DNA of 32,119 nt from Armatimonadota bacterium (GTDB lineage Bacteria; Armatimonadota; JAAZEB01): assembly GCA_012512505.1 (NCBI GenBank), contig JAAZEB010000152.1, forward strand, positions 1 to 32,119, given 5' to 3'. This document shows, in pieces, positions 10,088 through 17,707 of this stretch. Position 1 is the stretch's first letter. Every line of letters starts with the position of its first letter. A program made the position numbers and the translations under genes. The notes below the pieces were generated by a model that worked only from the letters and a program-made list of their open reading frames with translations, had not been told where the DNA came from and did no database searches.

Positions 10088-10115
10088 TTGCGAACGGCCG
10101 CCTACGTGGTAAGAT
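10088..10115 (+). promoter_or_regulatory. Possible sigma-70-type promoter of the MNT/HEPN pair
   Basis: TTGCGA (10088-10093) and TAAGAT (10110-10115) are separated by 16 bases and lie 29 bases before the MNT start codon. Each hexamer matches the bacterial consensus at four of six positions, so this is a candidate only. It would let the pair be transcribed independently of the DUF4838 gene. Confidence 0.35.
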
Positions 10116-10143
10116 GGACGTGGGGTTTCCTGGGGGGTGAACG

Positions 10144-10467
10144 ATGCCGAGGGTCACACAGGACGTCATCGCCGAAGCCGTGCGACTGCTACGCGAGGCG
10201 GCGCAGCCGCTCCGCATCATCGTGTTCGGCTCACAGGCGCGCGGAGACGCGGGTGAGGATAGCGACATCGACCTGCTGGTCGTTGAAAAAGAGCTGCCTG
10301 ACCGCCATGCGGAGATGGTGCGCCTGCGGGACGCCTTGCGGCCGTTGCGCATCCCGATCGACGTGCTTGTGGCTACGGAGGAGCACCTGCGCGATTGGGG
10401 TGGTGTGCCTGGCACGGTCTTCCATGAGGCGCTGACGGAGGGCAGGGTGGTTTATGACGCCACTTGA
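10144..10467 (+). CDS. MNT-family nucleotidyltransferase (MntA-like antitoxin candidate)
   Basis: A 107-residue minimal nucleotidyltransferase. The signature GSx10DxD is complete: Gly29-Ser30 in VFGSQARGD and Asp41/Asp43 in SDIDLLVVE. A third acidic residue, Asp73, lies in PIDVLVAT. In characterised HEPN/MNT modules the MNT protein is the antitoxin and modifies or restrains the HEPN partner, in some cases by AMPylation. A GGGGGGTGA run ends four bases before the ATG. The downstream HEPN gene overlaps it by 14 bases, which indicates translational coupling. Whether this pair is a functional toxin-antitoxin system is inferred from architecture only. Confidence 0.88.
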   Translation: MPRVTQDVIAEAVRLLREAAQPLRIIVFGSQARGDAGEDSDIDLLVVEKELPDRHAEMVRLRDALRPLRIPIDVLVATEEHLRDWGGVPGTVFHEALTEGRVVYDAT

Positions 10468-10861
10468 GATGGCTCAGCTCCTGATGGAGAAGGCAGCGCA
10501 GGACGAAGCGGCGGCAGCCAGGTACGCCCACGACGCCGCGATCGCGGATGAGATCATCGGGTTCCACTGCCAGCAGGCGTGCGAGAAGATGCTCAAGGCC
10601 GTGCTCATGGCAGCCGGCGTGCCCTTCCCCCGGACGCATGACCTGACTGCCCTCCTCGACCTGTTGGCCACGCACGGGCGTGCGGTGCCCACTGCGCTCG
10701 ACAGCGTTCGCCTCTTCAGCCCGTTCGCCGTGGAGTACCGCTATGCCGCCCCTCCGGCGGAGTCACGCCCACTGGACCGCGTGGCAGCCGCCGACCTGGT
10801 GGCTCAGCTTCGCGCGTGGGCGGAAGCCGAACTGGCATCGTTGGCCAGTCCTACGTCCTGA
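10454..10861 (+). CDS. HEPN-domain protein paired with MNT
   Basis: A 135-residue all-helical HEPN-family protein. The core FHCQQACEKMLKAVLMAAGV followed by PFPRTHDLTALLDLL is the standard PF05168-type HEPN motif, and AVEYRYA near residue 95 is also typical. It starts inside the end of the MNT gene (14-base overlap) with a purine-rich GAGGGCAGGG upstream. HEPN proteins paired with MNT are often RNA-targeting toxins or tRNA/rRNA-associated factors. The RX4-6H ribonuclease motif of active HEPN toxins is not visible in this copy, so it may be inactive as an RNase or belong to the non-catalytic branch. The next gene starts 19 bases after its stop but has an unrelated predicted role. Confidence 0.85.
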   Translation: MTPLEMAQLLMEKAAQDEAAAARYAHDAAIADEIIGFHCQQACEKMLKAVLMAAGVPFPRTHDLTALLDLLATHGRAVPTALDSVRLFSPFAVEYRYAAPPAESRPLDRVAAADLVAQLRAWAEAELASLASPTS

Positions 10862-10880
10862 AGAAAGGGAAGTGCCCCAC

Positions 10881-11939
10881 ATGCTCACTCATCGGGAGAA
10901 CACTCTCCGGAACGCCCGCTTCCAGGGGCCGGAGTGGATCCCAATGACGGTCGCTTGCTCAAACGCCTCCTGGGATCAGTGGCGTGAGGAGCTGGAGGCG
11001 GTGGCGCTGCGCCACCCCGACTTCTTCCCTTACGTGCACGAGGGCTGGCGCGACTACGACCACTTCGACTTCGGGCCGGCGCACACAAAGGGCGTGCCCT
11101 TCACCGATGCCTGGGGCTGCACCTGGGAAACCGCCGTCAACGGGCTGGAGGGTGTGGTCACCAACACCCCCCTGGCCGACTGGGAGGCGTTCGAGACCTA
11201 CCCGTTTCCCGACCCGAACCGCACCGGTGACCGCGGCCCGGTAGACTGGGAGGCCACCGCGAAGGCGATCCGGGCCGCGCGCGAGGCGGGTCACCTCACC
11301 GCCGGCAGCACGGCGCACGGCTTCCTCTTCCTGCGCCTGCAGTACCTGCGTGGCTTCGAGAACCTGATGCTGGACATGGCCACTGGCGACCCGCGCCTGC
11401 AGCAGCTCATCGATAAGATCGTCGCTCACACCCAGGTGATTGTCAGGAACTACCTGCGCATCGGGGTAGACGTCATGGAGTTCGCCGATGATCTGGGCAC
11501 GCAGACGGCGACGATCATCGGCCCGGAGAACTTCCGGCGCTGGATCAAGCCGGCCTACACGAAGCTGATGGCCCCCTGCAAGGCCACCGGCACCCTCGTC
11601 GGCTTCCACAGCGACGGCTACACCCTCGATATCCTGGAAGACCAGGTCGCCGCCGGCGTAGACATCGTCAACCCGCAAGACCTGGCCAACGGCATCGACA
11701 ACCTGGCGCGCACCATCAAGGGGAAGGCCTGCATTCGCCTGGACATCGACCGGCAGACGATCATTCCGTTCGGCACCCGTAAGGAGATCCACGACCTGAT
11801 CGAGGAAGAGGTGCGCAAGCTGGGCGACCCAAGCGGCGGCCTGGAGCTGATCTGCGGCATCTACCCGCCCACCCCGCCGGAAAACGTGGACGCCCTCTGC
11901 GAGGCGTTGCGCAAGTTCCGCACCTATTGGTGGGACTGA
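10881..11939 (+). CDS. Uroporphyrinogen decarboxylase (URO-D) family protein
   Basis: A 352-residue TIM-barrel protein of the URO-D superfamily (PF01208). Recognisable segments are LTHRENTLRNARFQGPEWIP at the N-terminus, VMEFADDLGTQ, GFHSDGYTLDILED, GVDIVNPQDL and GLELICGIYPPTPPENVDAL. True HemE hallmarks such as the N-terminal Arg-rich FRQAGRY motif are absent. The H-x-C zinc motif of MtaA/CmuA methyltransferases is replaced by HSDG. It therefore probably belongs to the large group of URO-D-like proteins of unknown substrate, possibly acting on corrinoids, tetrapyrroles or demethylated substrates. AAAGGGA about ten bases upstream supports this start; the frame is open further upstream but overlaps the HEPN gene. 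It is followed by a second URO-D gene 80 bases on. Confidence 0.85.
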   Translation: MLTHRENTLRNARFQGPEWIPMTVACSNASWDQWREELEAVALRHPDFFPYVHEGWRDYDHFDFGPAHTKGVPFTDAWGCTWETAVNGLEGVVTNTPLADWEAFETYPFPDPNRTGDRGPVDWEATAKAIRAAREAGHLTAGSTAHGFLFLRLQYLRGFENLMLDMATGDPRLQQLIDKIVAHTQVIVRNYLRIGVDVMEFADDLGTQTATIIGPENFRRWIKPAYTKLMAPCKATGTLVGFHSDGYTLDILEDQVAAGVDIVNPQDLANGIDNLARTIKGKACIRLDIDRQTIIPFGTRKEIHDLIEEEVRKLGDPSGGLELICGIYPPTPPENVDALCEALRKFRTYWWD

Positions 11940-12019
11940 GGCAGAGTAGGTCGTCCTCATTCGTCACGGTGAGCGGGTGAATGCACTACCGTAGCGCGCG
12001 GGCACTCCAGGGAGGTAAG

Positions 12020-13219
12020 ATGACATCTAGAGAGCGGGTGGAGGCGGCCCTGCAGCACCGGGAGCCGGATCGGACGCCGGTGTTCGAGTACGTGCTTCTG
12101 GCGCCGGTGGCCGAGCAGCTTATCGGCCGGCCGTTCGTGGACTGCAATGGCGGACGGCACGGTTGGGACACGCTGATCGCCGAAAAAGGCTGGGAAGGCG
12201 CCGTCCGCCAGTACGCCCGGGATCAGGTGGAGATCGCCGCCTTGCTGGGGCACGACCTGCTCTACGTGGTGCCCAACCCGGCCCCACCGCGGATAGCCCC
12301 CCCTGCCCCCCCCGAAACCGGGGGGGAACGCGATGGGATGGCTTCCTCTGGCTCCCCTGACGCCGGGGGGGAACGCGATGGGGCGGCTTCTCCTCTCCCC
12401 CCCAAAGTTGGGGGGGAGAGGGGGGGCTCCTCCCCGAGGCCGCCAGACGACCCGGTGGAGCGCGTGCGGCAGCGAACTGAGGCGGGGCTGCAAGCACCCC
12501 TCCACGTGCCAGAGGAGACGCTCCTGGTCTACGTGCTCCTCAAGGAGGAGATGCGCCAGCGCGACCTGGACCTGCCGATCCTGGCGCCAGCCTACGGCCA
12601 CGGCATCTGGACCGACACCGACCTGATGCAGGCGATGCTCCTAGAGCCGGAGGTGGCGCACGCTCACTTCCGGCTGGCGACCCAGCGCTGCCTGGCCGCC
12701 ATCGAAGCCTACCTGAAGGTGGGGGTGGACCAACTCGGCGTGGGAGGCGACTTCGCGGGCAACCGCCCGATGATCTCGCCGCAGGCCTACCGCGAGTTCA
12801 TCATGCCGGAGGTGCGCGTGCTCTCGCGGCGGATCCACCAGGCCGGGAAGTGGGCGATCAACGCCAGCGACGGCAACCTCTGGTCAGTGATCGACGACTT
12901 CCTCCTCGGCTGCGAGGTAGACGGCTACCTGGAGATCGACAGTCACGCCGGCATGGACCTGCGCCGCCTCAAGGAAGCCTACGGCGACCGGATCACCCTC
13001 TACGGCAACATGGACTGCGGCACGATCCTCACCTTTGCCACGCCGGAGGAGATCCGCCGGGCAACCCACGAGTGCCTCGATGCCGGCTGGGGCAGCGGCG
13101 GGCACCTCTTCAGCGCCAGCAACGCCATCACCGCCAGCGTGCCCCTGCCCAACTACCTGGCGATGGTGAACGCCTACCGCGAGTACTTCGGTCTGGCGCC
13201 CCTGCGGCTGGCGGGTTGA
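12020..13219 (+). CDS. URO-D family protein with an in-frame repeat insertion
   Basis: A 399-residue URO-D-superfamily protein, about 50 residues longer than its neighbour. Family segments flank the insertion: TSRERVEAALQHREPDRTPV at the start and, after it, VGVDQLGVGGDFAG, ASDGNLWSVIDDFLLG, MDLRRLKEAYGDRITLYGN and MDCGTILTFATPEEI. Residues about 88-141 are a Pro/Gly/Glu/Arg-rich stretch encoded by three class A repeats; URO-D homology appears to resume near DDPVERVRQRTEAGL. GGAGGT at 12011-12016 supports the ATG at 12020 over an in-frame ATG at 11981. The substrate is unknown. The insertion probably forms a surface loop, since it lies between secondary-structure elements near the N-terminal third; that placement is an inference. 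Confidence 0.83.
   Translation: MTSRERVEAALQHREPDRTPVFEYVLLAPVAEQLIGRPFVDCNGGRHGWDTLIAEKGWEGAVRQYARDQVEIAALLGHDLLYVVPNPAPPRIAPPAPPETGGERDGMASSGSPDAGGERDGAASPLPPKVGGERGGSSPRPPDDPVERVRQRTEAGLQAPLHVPEETLLVYVLLKEEMRQRDLDLPILAPAYGHGIWTDTDLMQAMLLEPEVAHAHFRLATQRCLAAIEAYLKVGVDQLGVGGDFAGNRPMISPQAYREFIMPEVRVLSRRIHQAGKWAINASDGNLWSVIDDFLLGCEVDGYLEIDSHAGMDLRRLKEAYGDRITLYGNMDCGTILTFATPEEIRRATHECLDAGWGSGGHLFSASNAITASVPLPNYLAMVNAYREYFGLAPLRLAG
12291..12428 (+). repeat. Class A repeats in frame within a URO-D gene, 45-bp period
   Basis: Three copies with equivalent points at 12327, 12372 and 12417, exactly 45 bases apart. Each has C6-C8, a short variable loop and G6-G7. The first two are followed by the same GAACGCGATGGG segment. 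The translated unit is 15 residues with a GGERDG or GGERGG core. The orientation matches the 5659-5765 copies of the intergenic cluster and is opposite to the array in the DUF4838 gene. Confidence 0.9.
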
Positions 13220-13249
13220 GCCCGACGAAGCCCGGTGGAGCACCCCCGA

Positions 13250-13276
13250 GGGCGGGCAGGCTCCCGCCCCCGGGAG
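13250..13276. terminator. Hairpin between convergent URO-D and esterase genes
   Basis: GGGCGGG (13250-13256) and CCCGCCC (13263-13269) form a seven-base-pair stem with a six-base loop. An overlapping alternative hairpin, CTCCCG-CCCC-CGGGAG, occupies 13261-13276. The site lies in the 64-base gap between two converging stop codons, so it may terminate both strands. No clear T-run is present. Confidence 0.45.
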
Positions 13277-13283
13277 ATCAGGC

Positions 13284-14576
13284 TTACCGTGTCGCGGCGA
13301 TGTGCGCCCGGATCGCCTCGTCCGTCGCCCTGGCGAGCTCCGCTGAGACGGCATGCCCCATCAGCGGCTCGTTGACAATCGAGCGCTTGCCCTTCAAGGC
13401 GTTGTAGGCCGCGTAGACGCTGGTGGGTGGGCAGACTACGTCGATGAAGCCGACGCTGAAGAGCGCCTCGGCCCGCGTTCGCGCGGCGAAGTTGGCGCAG
13501 TCGAAGTAGCGCGAGACCTGCAGGACCTTGGGATCCGGCCGGCCGTTCGTCTCCGGCACCAGACGGGGCCAGCCGCTGATCCGGCCGATGGCGCCGCCGG
13601 TGTGATCGCAGATCGCCGGCACGCCGGCCGAGATGAGCGTCACGCGCGGGTCCAGGCCCGCCGCGGCGATGGCCTGCCCGCCGCCCTGGCTGCTCCCCTG
13701 CACGATCAGCACCTTCCCGTCCCACTCCGGCTGGCTGGTGAGGAACTCGATGGCGCGCACCAGGCGCAGGAACATCCCCAGGAAGTAGCACTGCTGGCGG
13801 TCCTCGCGGCCGGCAAAGGGATAGCCTTTCAGGTCACCGGCGTCCAACGCCTGGTAGAACGCCTGCGGCTGGCCGTTGGTGATGCCGTGGGCGTTCATGT
13901 CCATCGCCAGGGCGTGATACGTCTGCGCCTGCGCGGCCGCCGTGTGCAGGTTGGAAGTGTAAACGCCCGCGCCGTGAACGCACAGGATCGCCGGCAGGCT
14001 GCGCGGCGCGGCACCGGCCGGCCGGGCTAGGTAGCCGGAGACCGGCCGGGGCGGCACGCACGGCACCCGCACGTCAAAGCACTCGATCCCCGCCAGCGGC
14101 GAGGCAACCGGCGCCAGCGTCGGCGTCATCGGCACCCGCGCCAGGCGGCGCTTCTGGGCCTGCCAGAAGGCATCGAAGTCGTTCGGCACCGGCAGGCTCG
14201 GCCGGATCCGTAGCGGGTCGAAGCCCGCCCCGGCCATCGCCGACACGGTCGGCTGCCCCTCCACCGCGTAGGTGACCTGCAGGCGCAGGAAGCCGGGCTC
14301 GTCCAGGGTGCCCTCGAGGGAACCAGTTCCGTCGGGGAGCGACAGCTTGCCCTCGGTGACCGGAGGCACACCATCCTTGCTCAACGTGTAGGCCACTTCG
14401 GCGCCAGCGACCGGCTGGTCACCGCGCTTCAACGTCACCTGGAACCGGGCCTTCTCGCCCACCGCGTAGAGCGCCTCCGGCCGGTCGGTTGTGACCGCGA
14501 GGCTGAGGGCCGGCGCCTCGGCCGCGTGGGCCAGGGCCGGCAAGAGCGCAAGAATAAGCCAGAGCAGCGATCGCAT
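13284..14576 (-). CDS. Secreted acetyl-xylan-esterase (AXE1) type alpha/beta hydrolase
   Basis: A 430-residue exported esterase. MRSLLWLILALLPALAHA (1-18) is a good signal peptide. Residues 20-115 form a beta-sandwich-like N-terminal domain (AVGEKARFQVTLKRGDQPVA). Residues 125-430 are the AXE1/cephalosporin-C-deacetylase fold, with LPVPNDFDAFWQAQKRRL as its entry motif. The catalytic triad can be placed: Ser296 in GSSQGGG, Asp379 in GFIDVVCPP and His408 in LMGHA. Enzymes of this family remove acetyl groups from xylan and xylo-oligosaccharides. A strong GGAGGT seven bases before the ATG at 14576 rules out the longer upstream start. The gene diverges from the amidohydrolase gene across a 276-base gap in which no further gene is seen. 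Plant-polysaccharide deacetylation is the likely role, though the substrate is inferred. Confidence 0.88.
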   Translation of the reverse strand: MRSLLWLILALLPALAHAAEAPALSLAVTTDRPEALYAVGEKARFQVTLKRGDQPVAGAEVAYTLSKDGVPPVTEGKLSLPDGTGSLEGTLDEPGFLRLQVTYAVEGQPTVSAMAGAGFDPLRIRPSLPVPNDFDAFWQAQKRRLARVPMTPTLAPVASPLAGIECFDVRVPCVPPRPVSGYLARPAGAAPRSLPAILCVHGAGVYTSNLHTAAAQAQTYHALAMDMNAHGITNGQPQAFYQALDAGDLKGYPFAGREDRQQCYFLGMFLRLVRAIEFLTSQPEWDGKVLIVQGSSQGGGQAIAAAGLDPRVTLISAGVPAICDHTGGAIGRISGWPRLVPETNGRPDPKVLQVSRYFDCANFAARTRAEALFSVGFIDVVCPPTSVYAAYNALKGKRSIVNEPLMGHAVSAELARATDEAIRAHIAATR

Positions 14577-14852
14577 TAAGAGCACCTCCAGGGGCATCGC
14601 GCTGGCAGGGGGCATCCTCCAGGTCCCCTACCCCACTTCGCCGCCACCGGGAAGCCGGTGGCTCTTACGTGCCCCTGCACCTTCCCAGCGGGAGGTTCGC
14701 CGCCAGGGCCGGGCGGTCCTGGAAACGGCGTGCCGCGGCGCCGAGAAGCGAACCCACCGCCGGTGCACGAGGACACAGGAGCGCGCCCGCCGGCCGGCGA
14801 ATAGGGCAGCGCCAGGCCGGCAGGCCACGCGCCGGCGGAAGGAGGCCCCCAG

Positions 14853-16148
14853 ATGCAGCCGTACGACCACCTGTTGGAGCACATCGAGAGCCTGCAGATC
14901 ATTGACACCCACGAGCACCTGCCGCTGGAAAAGGAGATGTCGCGGCAGACCGACGTCCTCGCCGAGTGGCTGATCCACTACTTCTCCTGCGACCTGGTCT
15001 CCGCCGGCCTGCCCGAGTCGGAACTGGCGTGGGTACGCGATCCTCAAGGTGACCTGCGCGAGCGCTGGGCAATCGTCGCCCCTTACTGGCACGCGGCGAA
15101 GTCTACCGGCTATGGGCGGGCGCTGGCCTACGCCGCGCGCGACCTGTTCGGCATTGAGGAGATCAACGGCGACACCATCGCCGCTCTGAACGAGAAGATG
15201 ATCGCCACGCGAGCGCGGGAAGGCTACTATCACTGGGTGCTGCAGGAGAAGTCGCGCCTCCAGGTCTCCGTGCGCGACTCCAAGCCGGAGGGGGATGCCG
15301 ACCTGGAGACCGGCGATCCGTTCGTCTTCACGCTGCGCACCGACGGCTTCATCACTCCCGGGCACTACAACCAGCTCCAGGGGATGGGGGCGGCCGTGGG
15401 AGTCTCGGTCCACTCCCTGGCGGACTGGGAGGAGACGACCCGCCGCACCATCGAGAAGTACCTGGCGCGGCCGACGCGGGTGGTCTGCCTGAAGTGCGGC
15501 CTGGCCTACAGCCGCCCACTCCGCTTCGAGAAGGCGACCCGCGCCGACGCTGAGCGCGACTTCAACGAGCTGTTCACCGACACGAACCTACCGGCCTGGC
15601 GGCCGGGAATCAAGGTAGGCCGGGCGCTGCAGGACTACATGCAGCACTACGTCTGCCAGGTGGCCGACGAGCACGGGTTGACCTACCAGATCCACACCGG
15701 GCTTCAGGAAGGGAACGGCAACGTCATCTATGACTCGAATCCGACGTTGCTGACCAACCTCTTCCTGGAGTACGGCAACGTGAAGTTCGACCTCTTCCAC
15801 ATGGGCTATCCCTACGTGATGGAGCTGGGCAACCTGGCCAAGAACTTCCGCAACGTCTTCATTGACATGTGCTGGGGGCACATCATCAGCCCAGAAGCGG
15901 CGCGGCGCGCCCTGGTCGAGTGGCTGGACGCGGTGCCGGCCAACAAGATCAGCGCCTTCGGGGGCGACTACTGCTTCGTTGAGGGCGTCTACGGCCACCA
16001 GTACCTCGCCCGGCGCAACGTGGCCGCCTCCCTGGCCCGGAAGGTGGAAGACGGCTCCTTCGACCTGGAGCGCGCCCGGGAGATTGCCACCTGGGTGTTC
16101 GTGGACAACCCGAAGCGGATCTTCGGCCTGGAGCGCCTCCTGGGTTAG
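14853..16148 (+). CDS. Amidohydrolase-superfamily TIM-barrel protein
   Basis: A 431-residue metal-dependent hydrolase-like protein of the amidohydrolase superfamily. The N-terminal metal motif HxH is present as His20 and His22 in IIDTHEHLPLE. Later candidate ligands lie in IHTGLQEGNGN, LFHMGYPYV and FGGDYCFVEG (Asp). The C-terminal segment DLERAREIATWVFVDNPKRI with FGLERLL is the usual closing region of PF04909-type proteins. No signal peptide is visible, so it is probably cytoplasmic. GGAAGGAGG at 14836-14844 supports the start. Uronate isomerases and decarboxylases of the same superfamily have a similar layout, so a role in sugar-acid metabolism is possible. The reaction is not determined by what can be seen. 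Confidence 0.8.
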   Translation: MQPYDHLLEHIESLQIIDTHEHLPLEKEMSRQTDVLAEWLIHYFSCDLVSAGLPESELAWVRDPQGDLRERWAIVAPYWHAAKSTGYGRALAYAARDLFGIEEINGDTIAALNEKMIATRAREGYYHWVLQEKSRLQVSVRDSKPEGDADLETGDPFVFTLRTDGFITPGHYNQLQGMGAAVGVSVHSLADWEETTRRTIEKYLARPTRVVCLKCGLAYSRPLRFEKATRADAERDFNELFTDTNLPAWRPGIKVGRALQDYMQHYVCQVADEHGLTYQIHTGLQEGNGNVIYDSNPTLLTNLFLEYGNVKFDLFHMGYPYVMELGNLAKNFRNVFIDMCWGHIISPEAARRALVEWLDAVPANKISAFGGDYCFVEGVYGHQYLARRNVAASLARKVEDGSFDLERAREIATWVFVDNPKRIFGLERLLG

Positions 16149-16239
16149 ACGGCACTCGTTCGCCGCGCGAGGCGCGCGGAGGGTTACGCCCTGCGCCTGG
16201 AGCCTGGAGAAGAGCAGTAGGCAGACGGGGGTTAGCAAG

Positions 16240-16274
16240 CCGGCGAGGGGGAGCGGGCTGCCCCCCCTCGCCGG
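16240..16274. terminator. Strong bidirectional hairpin terminator candidate
   Basis: CCGGCGAGGGGG (16240-16251) and CCCCCTCGCCGG (16263-16274) form a perfect twelve-base-pair stem around an eleven-base loop. The site lies between the converging amidohydrolase gene and the two-gene operon on the minus strand. Only a weak T stretch (GTTT at 16283-16286) follows on the plus strand. Confidence 0.6.
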
Positions 16275-16294
16275 GCGCGTGGTGTTTCCTGCCG

Positions 16295-16975
16295 CTACAG
16301 CTTCACGTCGCCATAGGCGTTCACGTTCACCTGCGGCACGCGGTCGACGCCTTCCTTCGACTTGATCGGCACGAAGATGCGAATGCGAACCACCTTCTGG
16401 AAGGTGGTCTCCAGTTGGCCGACAAAGGCGGCCTTGTGCACCTGCGCGGCCGGCCCGGTCACGTTGGCCAGGCCGACGCGAACCCCGCTGCCCACGCTGA
16501 TGATCGGGCAGATCTTGCTGATCGGGCGGGCGAGCGCCCGCGCCAGGTTGTCGCGCCAGGCAGTGGCCAACTGGCGCGGCGTGGTTCGGTTCACGTTGGC
16601 GTGGAAGGTATCCGCCGTCACAATCAACTGGTCGCCAGCCATGACCACATACTCGCCGTTCATCTGGGCCACGCGCACGTCGTCTGGCGACGATTTGCCA
16701 TCGCGCAGTGCCTGATCCAGGCGCTGGGCCGCCGTGGTGGCCCGCTGGGCCGCCGTCAGGCCGCCGGCCGCCGAACGAATGCGGGTGACCACGCTGTCGC
16801 CCAGCAGCACTTCACCCTCGGACCGGCCGTCGATGAACCGCTCCCGGGCAACCACCAGGGAGGTGCCAGTCTGAGCAGCCACGGGGCGCACCGGGCCCAA
16901 CCGTCCGGCAACCAGCAACGCCGCTACCCCCACCGTGGCCAGAGCCAGGCCCGCCGCCATTCGCTTGCTCATCAT
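16295..16975 (-). CDS. Exported protein of unknown function with the SVGxG/VTGP domain (longer paralogue)
   Basis: A 226-residue protein starting MMSKRMAAG, with a hydrophobic segment (about 8-24) ending near PVAAQ that looks like a signal peptide or single anchor. Residues 40-140 contain GLTAAQRATTAAQRLDQALR, YVVMAGDQLIVTADTFHANV and QLATAWRDNLARAL. This pattern occurs in extracytoplasmic domains of several bacterial envelope proteins, including regions next to mechanosensitive channels. The last 75 residues (ISVGSGVRVGLANVTGPAAQ onward) align with the end of the neighbouring protein. GGAG precedes two adjacent ATGs; the second, at 16972, is equally possible. It is the downstream gene of a two-gene operon with a 19-base gap. 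Function unknown. Confidence 0.72.
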   Translation of the reverse strand: MMSKRMAAGLALATVGVAALLVAGRLGPVRPVAAQTGTSLVVARERFIDGRSEGEVLLGDSVVTRIRSAAGGLTAAQRATTAAQRLDQALRDGKSSPDDVRVAQMNGEYVVMAGDQLIVTADTFHANVNRTTPRQLATAWRDNLARALARPISKICPIISVGSGVRVGLANVTGPAAQVHKAAFVGQLETTFQKVVRIRIFVPIKSKEGVDRVPQVNVNAYGDVKL

Positions 16976-16994
16976 TGCGCTCCTCTCCCTTGGG

Positions 16995-17438
16995 CTACAC
17001 ATGGAAGTCGATGAGCGCCGTGACGCCCACGCCATTGAACTTCGGCTTCGGCAGCGACTCGAACGGGTTGAGGGAATCGACCGGCACCAACCCCTTCAGG
17101 CGCACCTCACCCCCAACGTTCATCTCGCCCTGGACCACCGCCTGGATCTTGGACACATCCTCCTGGGGGCCGGTGACCTGGGCGGCGCCGATGTAGGCGC
17201 CCTGGCCAACAGAGAGCACCGGCACCACCTTCGTGGCCCCATGCCGCTCGATGTTGTTCTGCATCAAGACGGTGTTGATTGCCGAGTTGATCTGTGGGCC
17301 GAACGTCTTGACAGCGAACCCGATCCCCATAACCTTCACGGCATCAGCAATCGTGCCCGAGAGCGCCCTCGCGGTCGTAGCGCCCCCGAGCACCGCCGCG
17401 CCTAGCACCAGGATGCCAAACCGGTATCGCCTCTTCAT
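16995..17438 (-). CDS. Exported protein of unknown function with the SVGxG/VTGP domain (short paralogue)
   Basis: A 147-residue protein with an N-terminal signal peptide (MKRRYRFGILVLGAAVLGG, cleavage likely after TTARA). After a helical stretch (IADAVKVMGIGFAVKTFGP, then INSAINTVLMQNNI) comes a C-terminal domain, VVPVLSVGQGAYIGAAQVTG onward. That domain shares its spacing and many residues with the end of the next gene's product: SVGxG, G-x-A-x-VTGP, a Lys and then a Val/Gln-rich strand, and LVPV/FVPI. AAAGGAG five bases before the ATG fixes the start; the open frame upstream of it is arginine/proline-rich noise. It is the first gene of the minus-strand pair and diverges from the WbsX-LamG gene. 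No known family was recognised. Confidence 0.75.
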   Translation of the reverse strand: MKRRYRFGILVLGAAVLGGATTARALSGTIADAVKVMGIGFAVKTFGPQINSAINTVLMQNNIERHGATKVVPVLSVGQGAYIGAAQVTGPQEDVSKIQAVVQGEMNVGGEVRLKGLVPVDSLNPFESLPKPKFNGVGVTALIDFHV

Positions 17439-17707
17439 CGCTCTCCTTTCTCCGCGCCCTCCGGCGCGGCGTGCCCTCCGTGGGAGGGTCTCCGCCCCAC
17501 TGCTCTCCGCGCCCGATGTCCCCGGGCGGTCAGTATTCCCACCGCCCTGATGGCTGGCGCGCGAAAGCCTCCGGACAGTGCTATTTGTATGACGCCCCCG
17601 CGCCCGATGGTGTTCTGAGCAGAACCGATGGCCGGGCAAACAGGGCCGGCCGCCGCGTCGCCGAACTATCAGGGCAAAGGCGCGCGGCAGCGCGGGAGGG
17701 GTATCCG

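Noticed and set aside
10680-10880. Longer N-terminus for the first URO-D protein
   Set aside because: It would overlap the HEPN gene in another frame and reads as Arg/Ser noise; AAAGGGA before 10881 fits better.
17471-17707. Upstream starts for the WbsX-LamG protein
   Set aside because: The extra residues lack a signal sequence, whereas the ATG at 17708 has both a ribosome-binding site and an export signal.
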